NCBI GenBank assembly: GCA_037179385.1
Contig: CM074180.1
Coordinates: 28,873,455-28,937,454, forward strand
Origin: Holothuria scabra
Lineage: Eukaryota; Echinodermata; Holothuroidea; Aspidochirotida; Holothuriidae
DNA: 64,000 nt
Reading direction: 5' to 3'
The notes beneath the pieces were generated by a model. It did not search any database. It was given only the letters and a program-made list of their open reading frames with translations, and had not been told where the DNA came from. Shown piece after piece: positions 35,128-46,249 of the stretch (position 1 is its first letter; every line of letters starts with the position of its first letter). Both the position numbers and the translations under genes were made by a program.

Positions 35128-35974
35128 GGTTAAAGGGCTGACTGCAAGCTAACAAAGGATTCCCTTCAGATAGAAATTTGTATACCTGGAGCATGGCTCC
35201 CCTAGCCCTTGAACAGGACCCAGCATTACGTTCCTATGCTATACACTTCATTTCTGGGCCCTTGCCCGGTATACACAAAAACACAGCTCATTTGCCTACT
35301 CACGCATGAGTAGGCATCCCTCACGTCCCCAAAAAGATACCTTTTCTCACCAAACTTTCCACAGATGATCTTTATCATCACATTCACCTTCCACACAAGT
35401 CTGTTAACGAAATAAGAGCTGTAAAAGGGAAATTTTGGCAGGATAATTCTGCGAGTAACGTTAAGCCTGTGCAGAGTAATTCTTCAGTAGAAGAAGTCAG
35501 TGTTTGTCATGTGATCTCATACAAAACGGGAAAACCTACGCAGTGACTGTACAATTTCGTAATGTACAGAGAGCTTACTATATGACGTACAAGTATTGAC
35601 TAGCCGCGCTTACTAATTGGTCTTCGATAGCTTGTCGAGCGGAAGTCCTTCCCATCATGCAACACAGTAGCAGACGATCAAGCTGTCAAGATGTCGATGT
35701 TACTGCGAAGGATGGCACCACATTTTTCCTGCCTTTTGCTATGAATTCGCTGCTTTTAAACATTCCAGAAGATATAAGTGGTATTTAAGAATGCTCAAAA
35801 TCATTATGTTAACTCAAATCTGTTCCATGAACCATACCATCGTAATTAGAGCTCTGTTTGTTGTTTTGGCTTAAAACGTCGTTACCTTTGTACATGTAGG
35901 CCAGTGACCGTAGTAAGGAGTGACTACAAGGAACGGATTAAACGGTCACGTTCAGTGACTAGTCTCCCCTAATC

Positions 35975-36712
35975 CTCCTCAGCTCCAAAGTGGTAAGCCC
36001 AACAGCTTAAGCCTTTGGGGATAAGGTAGATTTTTATCCTCAGGTATGAGTCGGGTAGCTCTCTTCTGAACTTGCTCTAAAAGCAATTTGTCCTTTTCAA
36101 AGAAGGGACTCCAGGCCTGTGCAGCATAGTCGAGATGAGGTCTAACCAGCTGCTTATACAAATTTAACACAATTTCTCTACTAAAACTCCTAAAATTCCT
36201 CCTAATCAACCCAAGAACCCCATTTGCCCTCGCAGCAGTAGCCACACTGGCTTTAAATCTCCCGTAATAACTACACCAAGGTCTTTCTCAGAAGTCACTT
36301 TGCTCAAATTAGTACCATTCATAGTATAATCATGGTGGGGATTCTTAGAACCAAAGTGGAAGACTTTGCACTTATCAGCATTAAAAGACATTTGCTAAGT
36401 CTGAGACCATGAAAACAACCTATCCAGATCACTCTGAAGCAATAAGGAATCATCCTTTTCCTCAACCTTCCTACAGAGCTTTGTATCATCAGCAAACTTA
36501 CTTATACTGGGAGTGATAGAGCTATTAATATCATTTATGAAAATTAAGAAAAGAAGTGGGCCAAGAACAGAACCTTGTGGTACACCACTTGAGACTTCTT
36601 TCCAGGAAGAAAAATTTCCATTGACAATTGAATCCACAGCTTCTTTTTCCACAAAATTAAAGGGGGAAAAGTCCTCAAACAGCCAAATACTGGGCATTTT
36701 ACCCCTGAACAA
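35975..36712 (-). mobile_element. LINE fragment, reverse transcriptase part (inactive)
   Basis: The minus strand encodes SSGVPQGSVLGPLLFLIFIN, FADDTKL, MSFNADKCKVFHFG and, after a frame break near 36240, QLVRPHLDYAAQAWSPFFEK and VQKRATRLIPE. These are RT motifs and the C-terminal region of CR1/L2-type non-LTR elements. A stop replaces a codon near 36395. The 5' end is truncated near 36690. It lies in FAM98 intron 1 in the same sense as the gene. Confidence 0.85.
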
Positions 36713-37147
36713 TCTCAGACCTAAGCCTATGCCTAGGCTAAAGGATGAACCCAGTCTAAAACCACAAAATATGGTTAGGCTAGGCCTAGCCCAACTGATG
36801 TTCGTATGATAAGGTTGCTTTTAGTTCATAAGAAGAAATTACCTATTCTAATGGCCACTTCACCTTAACCTAACCCCTAAAGAGACTGAACCCCTAACCT
36901 TATTCCTAACACAGGCTAACTGAATCCCAGCCATAACGAAACCCAGGCAAACCCTGCAGTGACGTCTTCTCGCCAGCCGCGAGTGAATGAGCCATCTATG
37001 TTAGGCCCAGTTCCACGAAATTTATTTCGGTGATTTCCACTTGGAGATGAAAACTCAATAACAATTGATAAATAAGGCCTACTACTGCAGAATATCATAA
37101 GGACTGGCTTGGGCCTGGGACCAAAAATGATCCACTTTTTGACTCAC

Positions 37148-37185
37148 CCAAGATCCTCTAAGCTATCGAGAATATCACCTTCCAT
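37148..37185 (-). CDS. FAM98A: FAM98 exon 1 with start codon
   Basis: ATG at 37185-37183 in the context ccgagtATGGAAG encodes MEGDILDSLEDLG and ends CTTGG|gtgagt, phase 2. The family N-terminus is 'M....ILESLEDLGYKGPL', so both start and splice are secure. Exon lengths sum to 1341 nt: 446 residues plus stop, with all ten junction phases consistent. FAM98 proteins work with DDX1, RTCB and RTRAF; vertebrate FAM98B is a subunit of the tRNA-splicing ligase complex. The Gly-rich tail makes this gene most like FAM98A, but invertebrates generally have one FAM98, so it may serve the roles of all vertebrate paralogues. Confidence 0.95.
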
Positions 37186-37460
37186 ACTCGGTTGAGGTCG
37201 GCTGTCAGTACTTTTGAGGTATTTAGTTCAACTAGAGCTAGTACGTACAGAGGGCCGGGAGGAGAGGATCGAGCACACGGTATACAACGTACATGATGTA
37301 CAGTATGCGCTCTGTACCACAGTGCACGTTTTCATGCTTCGAAGACCGTATCTTAGAGATCATTTGAAAATAGCGACCTCACTTTGCTTAAAAACTGGCC
37401 CCTCGCCTTGGCCTTGTTTCAGAATAAAAATATGCGCAAGTGCGTAGCTGTAAGATAATT
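37186..37460 (-). promoter_or_regulatory. FAM98 5' flank, probable promoter
   Basis: This directly precedes the FAM98 start codon and is more CpG-bearing than the introns (gagggccgggaggagaggatcgagcacacgg). No TATA box was seen. The transcription start cannot be placed from sequence alone. Confidence 0.3.
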
Positions 37461-37690
37461 ACCTCAGTGGGGTTAAAACAGATTAATTTCACTTTTGACA
37501 TTTTCACTTAGGTAAAGTCTTTGAGCTTTCTTGTGATTATGACTACTGTTGTTACTACCAATATTGGTATTTTCTTATCACTATGATCACAATTTACATC
37601 ATTAAAGTATTACTGCACCATTCAGGTATTTGGATGGTGATCATCAGTCATTTCTTAGTTTCAAGTGAGTGAAAGCGAACTATATTAAAA

Positions 37691-37945
37691 ATTAGCTTGT
37701 TCAGCATAGCTGTTCACAGTGATGCTGAGGGGGTTTAAAATTGGTGAATTGCAAAATTGGGTATTTGGTTGTCCTTTTCAGGAAGTTGTCCGTTTCAGGA
37801 AGTTGTCCGACTCAGGAAGTTGTCCGCTTGCTCAGTTCAGCTGTTGAGCAGTGGTGCAGAGCAAGTATAACCTCCACCCCTCCAGTCTTTGGGAAAGTGG
37901 CTAAAGACTGGGGATACGCTCATGTCCGTCGGATGGGGACGTTAA
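37691..37945 (+). repeat. Inverted repeat, left copy
   Basis: It runs from agcttgttcagcatagctgttcacagtgatgctg through the gaagttgtccg words to ctaaagactggggatacgctcatgtccgtcgga. The reverse complement recurs at 38737-38962. This copy has three tandem 'caggaagttgtccg' units (about 37779-37828) where the other has fewer. The right end (gggacgttaaatggcggtcccg) looks like a transposon 3' region. Confidence 0.75.
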
Positions 37946-38099
37946 ATGGCGGTCCCGGGAGCAGGATTGGGGGCTATTAGTACACGCCTGCCTCGTACAT
38001 CTGAGCACTAGTCGAAAAGAGAAGGCGAAGTTCGCCGGTGTTCATCCACACTCACTCTGGCATTGGATCTTCGAAGAGTTAAATGATTAGGGCCTGGAG

Positions 38100-38165
38100 T
38101 TCAGGGCATCTTATGGGGCTTTGGCCCTCCTTTGCCCTTCAACATGTTATGTTATGTTATGTTAT
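38100..38165 (+). mobile_element. LINE-like 3' terminus with (TTATG) tail
   Basis: The words agggcatcttatggggct, ggccctcctttgcccttcaac and tgttatg repeats match the 3' terminus at 49839-49900. The tail has four or five pentamers. Confidence 0.65.
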
Positions 38166-38736
38166 AGGAAAGCAACTGGCAATTGGTGAAAGTCAAACCG
38201 AGACTAACTCAGTGGTATTTAAAGAAAAAGGAGAAGAAAAAAAAGAAAGAAGAAAAAAAAAACACACACACACGCACACACAAGACATGCTCTCATGTAG
38301 AAACCCCGGTATAAAGGCAATCATTCATCACCCAGAACAGTGGTGTACTTAGGATTTATTTATTTAGTCCCATTTATTTCAACTTTCAAGGGTAAAACTC
38401 ATTTCGCAATATAAAGTGCTTAATGAATGAAAGTTATTTGCCAGTTTTTATTGAGCCAATTTGTATCAATACATCTATAGTAATTATTATATTAATTATT
38501 TATAATAATATCATGTTTTCAAAACTTTTAAATCAGACAAATCCAAAGCGATTTGTATATTCTTTTGTCTTGCAAAATTCTTTTAATCATTTTGCATACA
38601 AAAACCTTTTACCGTAAACTGAAAAGAGCTTACTTTGCTTTAGACTCACTCGTTTACACTTTGCTTTCGAGAACTTATTCATAATATCATATTGAGTTTA
38701 TTCGCCCATAACTGGGCCTATCAACTTAATTTTTCA

Positions 38737-38962
38737 CGTCCGACGGACGTGAGCGTATCCCCAGTCTTTAGGTACTTTCCCAAAGGCTGTGTGGGGGCCA
38801 TGGAGGTTACTTGCTCTGCACCAATGCTCAAAAGCTGAACTGAGCAAGCGGACAACTTCCTGAGTCGGACCACTTCCTGAACCAAATACCCAATTTTGTA
38901 ATTCACCAAGAACCCCCCCAGCATCACTGTGAACAGCTATGATGAACAAGCTAATTTTTAGA
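38737..38962 (-). repeat. Inverted repeat, right copy
   Basis: Reverse complement of 37691-37945 with scattered differences, separated by about 790 bp. It could form a large cruciform or a double-stranded RNA if transcribed. Confidence 0.75.
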
Positions 38963-39239
38963 CCCCCGGAAAATTTCCAAGTGGTCCCCGGATCTGATCC
39001 GAGGACCTTCAGCATGCAAGGCAGTACGCTCACACCACAGAGACAACTCCACCCTTAAACTTTTCAGAAGTCTTTCAATTTCTTTGCTCACTGGTACCAT
39101 GGATGATTGTACACTGTAATGCCTCTTGATTTCCTCAATTTCACTGTGAATGAGGCTTTGAAATTAAATTTAGACCACAAATGAAGATAATTTAGGGCTG
39201 ATGGACCCGGCCCACTAATGGCTGCCTACAGACACTTAA

Positions 39240-40620
39240 CACCAGTGCCGATCGGGATTCGTCAGTCTATATTTTTCCCCTAACTTATGAGGCAATAATT
39301 TTAGTTTTGCTTGTATTGACGGTCACGTGCCAAGTGTTAAAGTAACCTTTGACACACTGATTTTAGTCGCGTTGTAATTCTCTATCTCTGCTAAAACAAA
39401 TGTGTCATCGGCACACGGAAAATGAACAATTTAAGGAAAAAATCTATATCATCGTTGCTAAGATGGAGTCTCATTGCCTCAAATAAATTATTCAAAATCA
39501 CAAAGTCACTGATAAATTTACTGAAGTTATTTAAATAAATGGCAAAGAGCACCGGAGACAAGTTTTCGCGTTGTCTGACACCAACATTACAGTCAAAAGA
39601 GGATGATGTTTCCCCTATGTTAACAACACATGATTTGACATTTCACATACATAGATTAGATAACGCTTAAAGGCATATTCTGGAGACAAAATTCATTAAC
39701 TTTAAAATTAGCAGAAAAATTTCCCCTTTCAAAAGGTGAAAACTGCATTCCAATAGCTTATAGCGTTCGGAAGATACAAATTTTTAAAGTATTGCAAATT
39801 TTTCTTGGGATTTGATGCATCATGGGAAATCTATGATGTCATTGTGGCACATTAATTTGACATTGCATTCAATTTATTTATAATTATGATGCTACTGCAG
39901 GCAATATTAAGCAACATTGTTGGTTGTGCCCTACATATGGTAAAGGGTAATGCTAGATCTACAGGAAAAGATATTCAAACATTCCAACAGTATCAAATTT
40001 CAAGGACAAACAGGATGCTCAATTGTAAAGAAAAACAAAAGGAATTTGAAGCAATGTGCCCACATTACATAACTTTCTGTGGCTTTGTTGAAAAGCAGAG
40101 GTATTTTTAAACAAAAATAACCTGTCTTTAAAGTGAAATAACTTGAGTTAGGAAAATGGTATTGTGATAGGGTTTGAAGGACATGGTGTGGAATATTTTT
40201 GTTTTTCTTACAAGATGGAGGCGAAAAGCCACCAGAACATGCCTTTAATACTGATTACCACAATATTACTGGCCACTAATTTACTCTAAATTGATCATTC
40301 TGTCAACCAAACAGAAAGCTTTTTTTGTAGTCAATTAAAGCACAATATGCATTTATCCTTCCCTAAGGGTCATTTTAAAGCAACTGCTAATTCTCGCAAT
40401 TCTCCTTTTATTTCTCTGTACTACAGGACTTCCCTGTTCTAGGGACGAACATGTTTGTGCAATTTATCGCAATAAGTCTGCTTTGCCTTCTTCGTTGTCT
40501 TTTATACAGTTTTGCCGCATTGCGAAGATTATTACGTGTGGAATCATTACTCTGTCTTTTGTACTCCTTTTTCAGTTTAACATAGCTCAATTTCACCAAC
40601 CTACAATCGGCATCAAACCA
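39240..40620 (-). mobile_element. Dead non-LTR retrotransposon, interrupted by a MITE
   Basis: The minus strand encodes AWFDADCRLVKLSYVKLKKE and a basic YKRQRRRQ segment (about 40410-40620), KAFCLVDRMIN (near 40300), then beyond the MITE FDCNVGVRQRENLSPVLFA and IYLNNFSKFI (about 39480-39600), and in another frame CADDTFVLAEIENYN (the RT catalytic ADD). Stops and a frameshift show it is dead. The family differs from the CR1/L2-like LINEs in this window, because it has the 'GVRQGENLSPVLFAIYLND' form of the RT motif. Confidence 0.75.
39671..40244. mobile_element. TTAA-flanked MITE (574 bp), piggyBac-type
   Basis: Ends AGGCATATTCTGG (39671-39683) and CCAGAACATGCCT (40232-40244) are inverted repeats matching at 12 of 13 positions. 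TTAA lies immediately outside each end (39667-39670 and 40245-40248). TTAA duplication is the mark of piggyBac-type transposition. It is inserted inside a retrotransposon whose coding words continue on both sides. A plus-strand open frame at 39886-40110 is not recognised as a transposase. Confidence 0.8.
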
Positions 40621-41655
40621 AGCATTTATTTCCTTTTCGTTTTTGGTATATACGTTCTCAGTCTATAACCATACCTGATTCAAAGGCAGCATTGTTGACA
40701 CAGATTTTTCAGTCTATGTAATATCATCAATGATTATCCTGTGTAATAGAATTATTGCTGCAGACGTAATAATCGATTATACTTGAAATATTTTCAATAT
40801 TATAAAAATTGAAGAAGCCCATAAATTCATCCTTTCGTTCACACCTCCAATTAATTTTCGTAATAGTCGATCATTTTAAGGATCATTATATCATGTTCAT
40901 GCGCAAGGCACTTTACGACAAATGTCGACTTCAATTTCAAAACATTGTACAATGTTTATCCGACATTAATTAATAAACTGAACCCACATAAAAAAAATCT
41001 GCTATTGGTTATAAAAGTTCGATATAGGTAATTGCACAGTCAATTACACTCTTCACATCACACGTAAAGTTTCCGGTGCCTTTATTTTTGCCTACTGTTG
41101 ATTAAGCGGTACTATACTGGTATAATAGGGCAATCTAGGTTTGTCACTACTAACAGTTACCGGTAAGAATAAAAACAAATTAAAAAGAAAACCGGCGTGC
41201 CCGACTATATCAAAATTCCTGGCTACTAGCCTTTTAGTAGAGATGGATCCGGGAAGAGCAGTCACGTGAACGAGGTGGCTTATAAAGTGATAACCCTTTG
41301 ACAAATTTCGGTCCATTGGCTACATTGGCTACATTCTGTCAGTAACTTTACTTCCTTTTCAACCCGCCCCCCTCAACAATTCCCCAACCCAGAAACCGTA
41401 GACTATACTGATGCAAACAACATGCTGCAACATACAAAATACCAAGAGTGGATGTTTTTCACGCGTTGTCTCAGCATGCATACAGATGGCTTAACGCGAT
41501 CGCTCAAACAGCCCCTATCAAATTGGTGTATTTGACTCCCCTAAAAATTGAATAGTTAAATGACAATTCCCTAATTAAGCGAGTTAATCTCATCCAAATG
41601 TTCCTCACATAGAAATTTATACTGAATGTTACAAGTGAAGAGATTGGATCCTTAC

Positions 41656-41678
41656 CATACACAGGAAGGACAGCTGGT
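41656..41678 (-). CDS. Possible 23-bp microexon of an unidentified transcript
   Basis: On the minus strand, a strong acceptor (cttcttttcaaatgtgcttctatcag) precedes 23 bp ending in a strong donor (atg|gtaagg). It would continue the frame of the candidate exon at 42087-42168 as YQLSFLCM. No further exon was found, so this is only a splice-site-based guess. Confidence 0.2.
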
Positions 41679-42086
41679 CTGATAGAAGCACATTTGAAAA
41701 GAAGGCACTTTCCTACCATTGGCTATTTTTTTTCTTTGACCGCAAGTGTGTTTATAATTTTCATAAAAACGAATCCGAAAAGTCAAGGGATGGTCTGATT
41801 AAGTCGGACATAACTGGGGTCCATCAGCTTTTATCTTTACAAATTCTTTGTTTTCTTGTGTTGTGAATGTTTGTTCACTAAACAACTCTTGAATACCTCA
41901 ATATCACTAAAAATCATTTTTTGATATTTCACCTCAAAGTTCAAACCACCTTTTCCGAGCCTGGTTTTTCACTAAAATCTCGGTACGTCTCCGCCAGCTT
42001 CTAAGGCCCATAATTTCCACAAAATTGTTTCAATTAAGCCCATGTTTTCACCAGTGGTACTTCATTTGAAAAAAAAAAAAACTTAC

Positions 42087-42168
42087 AGAAAACCTCAGCT
42101 CGTTCCATAACATATCCAAAAAGTGCTCCTTTGAGGGACTCTATCTCAGTGAGAACAAACGGACGCAT
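42087..42168 (-). CDS. Candidate first exon of an unidentified minus-strand gene
   Basis: ATG at 42168-42166 starts an 82-bp frame, MRPFVLTEIESLKGALFGYV, then MERAEVF, ending at a strong donor (ttct|gtaagt) followed by a pyrimidine run. The composition looks coding. I do not recognise the protein and the rest of a gene is not evident. It may be a non-coding RNA or chance. Confidence 0.25.
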
Positions 42169-43194
42169 TATAACACCTGCTAATTGGGATATGTTCCTTT
42201 ATTTTGCTCGCTAGTCTGCTAGTTGTTTCATGTTTTGCTTCATTTTTTACTTTATCTACTCACTCTGAGTTAGTTAGATTAGGTTTATCTACACACCAAC
42301 ACTAATGTCAATGTGACGTTTTCCGTCCTTGTCTTTAGTCGTCCCTTATGGCAGGCGGGAATTACCGTGGGCATTTTTTACAACCCTCAACCTACAAAGG
42401 GCAAACCATGAAAGGGCCTTACTCGAATTTAAATTGAAGAAACACATACAAAAGCCGTATTAATTGTCAGGTGTAATATTTTTTCCTCGTTTATTTATGT
42501 CCATGGTTTTGCATGTATGATACATTGACATGTGGTTCGATAGGTAAATTATAAATAGTATCAACCAAACTTGTTTACATTGTAGGTTTCTATATGACTT
42601 TTCGTTTATTCCGTTACACACCTGCAAAGTCAATTGAAGGTTTCAAAACAATCTTTGTATATAAAACACGAATGTTCCGCTCAACACATGAAAATTTAGT
42701 GACGATGGTGCTGCATAACGTTCAATATGACGGAATTCGGAACTCATAACGCAGATGCAACATAATATTTCATATGAAACGGCAAGTGTCTCGATGCTGG
42801 GTCCAGGATATCGCAGTGGGGTAGCCAGTGGCCAGCGCTGGGGAGGGGCAGCCTGGGTGACCTCCCGCAGAAATTTCGGGGACGCAATGGATGGTGAAAA
42901 AATAAAGAGCAAAGTAAAAAAAAATGAAAAAATAAGGAAAACAACCAGAGATGGGATGTTAGATAAGTTGCCGGATTGGGTGTTGTAACTGGAAAACATT
43001 CGCTTTATGTGTGTGTGATCTTTTACAATATTGAAAACTAAGACGAAGAAGATTAACAGCACAATTGAGACAAAGTGTTCGTAAAGATGTGAAACTGATT
43101 CGAGGTTTCGATTGGCCATATACATGCGCCTGTCTCTTGCACACAGTATACGAGAATGCGGCTTGAGGATGGAATCCTCAGCAGAACTTAGGGG

Positions 43195-43715
43195 TGGCGC
43201 CAGCGGGGGACCGGGGGCCAGGGCCCCCGTCGGGGAACACTGCCCCCCCCCCGTCAGGGAAGGTCGACGGTTTCGTCGGGGAGGCCTAAAAATAAAAAAA
43301 TAATAAACAACCCTACAAGCACTGAAGTTACTGGATGAGCAGTCTAGAACATATTCTTTGTTTTGTAATTTTAATACATATCGGAATCGATTTTAATCAC
43401 GTCTTAGTTCTGTTATACTTCATTCCATGTATCTTGTCCTATCTCTTCCCCCGTCGGGGAAGGACGGCAATATTTTCGGGGAGCCTAAACATGAAAAACG
43501 TAAAGGACTGAAGTTAGATGGATGATCATGATTTTTCTTTAAGAAGTAGTTTTTTCCTTTTAACGCTATTTTAACGCATATCTGAATCGGTTTTAGTCAC
43601 TTCTTACTAGGTCTGTTATCCCTCATCCCATTTTCAATCCATGCGCCCCGTCGGGGACGGCTACCCAACACCTGTTGTTGAGAAAATCCAATTTCGTCGG
43701 GGAGCCTTCATCAAC
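43195..43715 (+). repeat. Three tandem ~210-bp units with 'cccgtcgggga' words
   Basis: Around 43240, 43445 and 43645 the pattern 'ccccgtcggggaagg...ttcgtcggggagcct' recurs, each followed or preceded by 'taacgcatatcggaatcg.tttta.tcac.tctta' at about 43370 and 43570. The spacing is roughly 200-220 bp. Function unknown. Confidence 0.6.
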
Positions 43716-44289
43716 AAACCCACGATAAAAGATGTGGGCCTGATAAACTTCAGTCACTCGGGCGACCTTCTTGATTTTGCTTACATGAAGACCATATTCT
43801 TCAAGGAAACTCATAATTCCGAATTATCCTTGCAAAAACGGACCAGAGGCTGTTCATGTGCATGCAGTATCCAATGGTCTGCCATCTGGCCTGCCCGAAC
43901 AACCGAATTCTCACAACAGTAATGAATATCGGCAATGTCGTTTTCAGCTACACAAATGATAAACAGTGGTGCGAGAATATCTCCCACAAAAGTCTGACTG
44001 AGAATTTATTTGAAGGCACCTTGTAACGTGCCATATTTTCAAATACGTTGGAAGTAAAACCATTTATAGTCTGGAGTTCGGCCAGTCACGTAAAAAATTC
44101 CATCTATTTTGTGGACCTTGCAATTGAATTCAACGAAGATTCTTCATACATTCAAAAACGTATTAGCATGTGTTCAGTCCGTTACATAGTTTCCCCCGAA
44201 AAGAGACAAGACCATTGCATCTAGTTGTGGCGGTGCCTTTTATCTGGTACTTTTCTGATCATTTAGCAAGTTGGGTTTTTTCTACTGAA

Positions 44290-44690
44290 GTGAAACTTTC
44301 ATTTCAAAGGAAAGCTCAAAATTACGACTACTCATTTCTAGTTACAAGTCTGGGAAATGGCATTCCGGCTGTCTGAGGGGCTACAATTTTAACAACTTTC
44401 TGTACGCTCCGCGCCAACTGGCGGTGGCGCTCCGCATAGATATAGTGTTTTGGTCGAACAGATTACTTTTTAGAAGAATGCGTGCTTAAAATTATTCTTC
44501 GTTTTGGGGCAGTATTATGAAGTGAAAATTTTATTGCGAAAGAAATCTGGAAGTAATGACTTCAGGCTTTTATTCTAGTTACGAGCCCGGGAAATGCCAT
44601 TTCCTGATGTCTGGAGGTTACCAATTTTTCAAAACTTCTGTGCACTCGACTAAGATAGTCTTTCGTGCAGGATTACATTTCTTTAGACAA
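44290..44690 (+). repeat. Diverged repeat block B, first pair
   Basis: Two units share 'attacgacta.tcatttctagttac.ag.c.gggaaatg.catt' then 'tgtctgaggggctac' and a 'gctccgcgcc' word, at about 44320-44430 and 44560-44650. Related units occur at 47230-47530, each block followed by 'tcccgtacgcctat' (44725 and 47562). This is an old, decayed repeat of unknown type. Confidence 0.45.
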
Positions 44691-45439
44691 AAAACAATTC
44701 TACCCCTTCCATACTGAAACGCTCCCGTACGCCTATGACAATATATGAAATATGAAACTTCAAATATATGCGAAGCCAAACTTTTTTCCTCGGGAGAATG
44801 TTCCAATATGGTCCGAGGGCCTGAATCTGCATGATGTCATTCAGTAACATCAACAAAACTACAGATCACCTCTACTTGATTTTTCTCATGAGAACGTCAG
44901 GTTCTTCCATGAAACCCCAAAACTGTCACAAAAATTACATTTTTCTCCAATATCAGCTTTAGATTGTTCAACAGTTCAAAGTGGCAAAATTTTCCAGTTT
45001 CGATGGATGCTCCGTACAATAAATAATCAAAGCCAACTTTGTTAATCAAACGGTATACTATACCTAATTTTGCTCTTGAAAGGCATATCACTTAGGCTAA
45101 TGGAAATTACCAATGAGCAAAATTTTCTTTCATTAAAACCAATAATTTCTCCAATAATAAGCTCTTAATTTTCAAATCTTCGTTCAAAAGAAGGGAAAAA
45201 CTTTCCGGGCAAATTTCTGGTCTCGTCTTGAAGCCTTAGTACGTAGGTCTAGTATGATTTAATGTGAAACCCCAAAAGAATTTCAGCTTTCGCCCTTATA
45301 ACGTTTTTGATTTTCCCTTACGAAAGGACCGATTCCTCAATAAACACCTAAACTTTTTCATAAAAGAAGCCAAATTTCTTTCAAAATTTTTAATTTTATC
45401 TTCAAATAAAGTCCAGATTTTAAAAGTAAATGTAAAAAA

Positions 45440-45630
45440 GAAAGCCAAAAATTTCGGCGCGCTCGGCGCGCCTTAGAATTCTGCCAAGTTTCGTTCCACC
45501 GGGACATAACATCGACTTTGTGGATCTGTCGAGGCCTTGAAATTTTGGCCCCTGTCGGGTAGCTTGGCCCCCATGTCGGGCAAATCCTGGCCCCACCCCT
45601 GGCAGAACGGTCGGAATATTTATTTTCATG
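45440..45630. repeat. Palindrome-bearing dispersed repeat (gcgcgctcggcgcgcc)
   Basis: Contains the GC-rich palindrome-like ggcgcgctcggcgcgcc followed by ttagaattctgccaagtttcgttcc and 'ttggcccctgtcgggtagcttggccccc'. A related word, gcggcgcgcgaagcgcgc, occurs at 49084. The minus-strand frame here (GGARICPTWGPSYPTGAKIS) is likely repeat-derived and not a gene. Confidence 0.45.
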
Positions 45631-45686
45631 CAGGATGCATTGGCAAAACTTCCCTGAAGAGTTAATAAAAACCTCGGCTATTAATT

Positions 45687-46243
45687 TGTACCTCAAGTCA
45701 AAAAATTCAAAAATATATACTAAAGAGCATGAAAAATGAATTCGATGAGTCCAACCCTCATCTTCATATTACATTCCTGAGCTGAGATATAAACTCTTGA
45801 AGTTTATTGACTTAAAACAAATTGGTCCATTGCACAATAATTTGTGACTTTCTTGTTGTACAACTCACATTACCTGCTTTGTTTTCCTTTGAAATTAGAA
45901 ATGTTTTATGACCTTGAACACTTCCTATTTGCTTGCATAGCATGTTGCACAAAGAGGGCTAAGTTAATTACATCACCCTGTAAGAGTAAGAGTGCAATCA
46001 CACCTTGCTACAAGGGACAGTAACGTTCAGAAAAATAAAGAAATACAAAGATTGTAATTTGAGTAGATCAACATTGACATCACCAATTATTGCGCAATGT
46101 ACCATTTTAATTTGTGTGAATAATCTTCAACATTTTATGTCTCAGCTCAGGAATGTCCTATGAAGATGGGAGGTGGATTGTTAGAATTCATTTTTTTTCA
46201 TGGTTTTTAATATATATTTTTGAATTTTTTGACTTGAGGTACA
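45687..46243. mobile_element. Long-TIR MITE copy 2
   Basis: Ends TGTACCTCAAGTC (45687-45699) and GACTTGAGGTACA (46231-46243) are a perfect inverted repeat. It is collinear with copy 1 at 9212-9770 over the full length (for example ttgtgactttcttgttgtacaactcac and aaagaaatacaaagattgtaatttgag). There is no coding capacity. Confidence 0.8.
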
Positions 46244-46249
46244 CTTTAA

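Noticed and set aside
34717..35194. Long open frames encoding repeated LCYVM peptides
   Set aside because: They are translations of the (CATAA)n array, which has no stop in several frames. They are not genes.
35690..35755. Short ATG frame (MSMLLRRMAPHFSCLLL) on the plus strand as a gene start
   Set aside because: It stops after 17 codons, has no convincing donor, and lies inside FAM98 intron 1.
42643..43125. 160-codon minus-strand frame
   Set aside because: No recognisable domain, low-complexity Phe/Leu runs from AT-rich DNA, and overlapping competing frames. Treated as chance.
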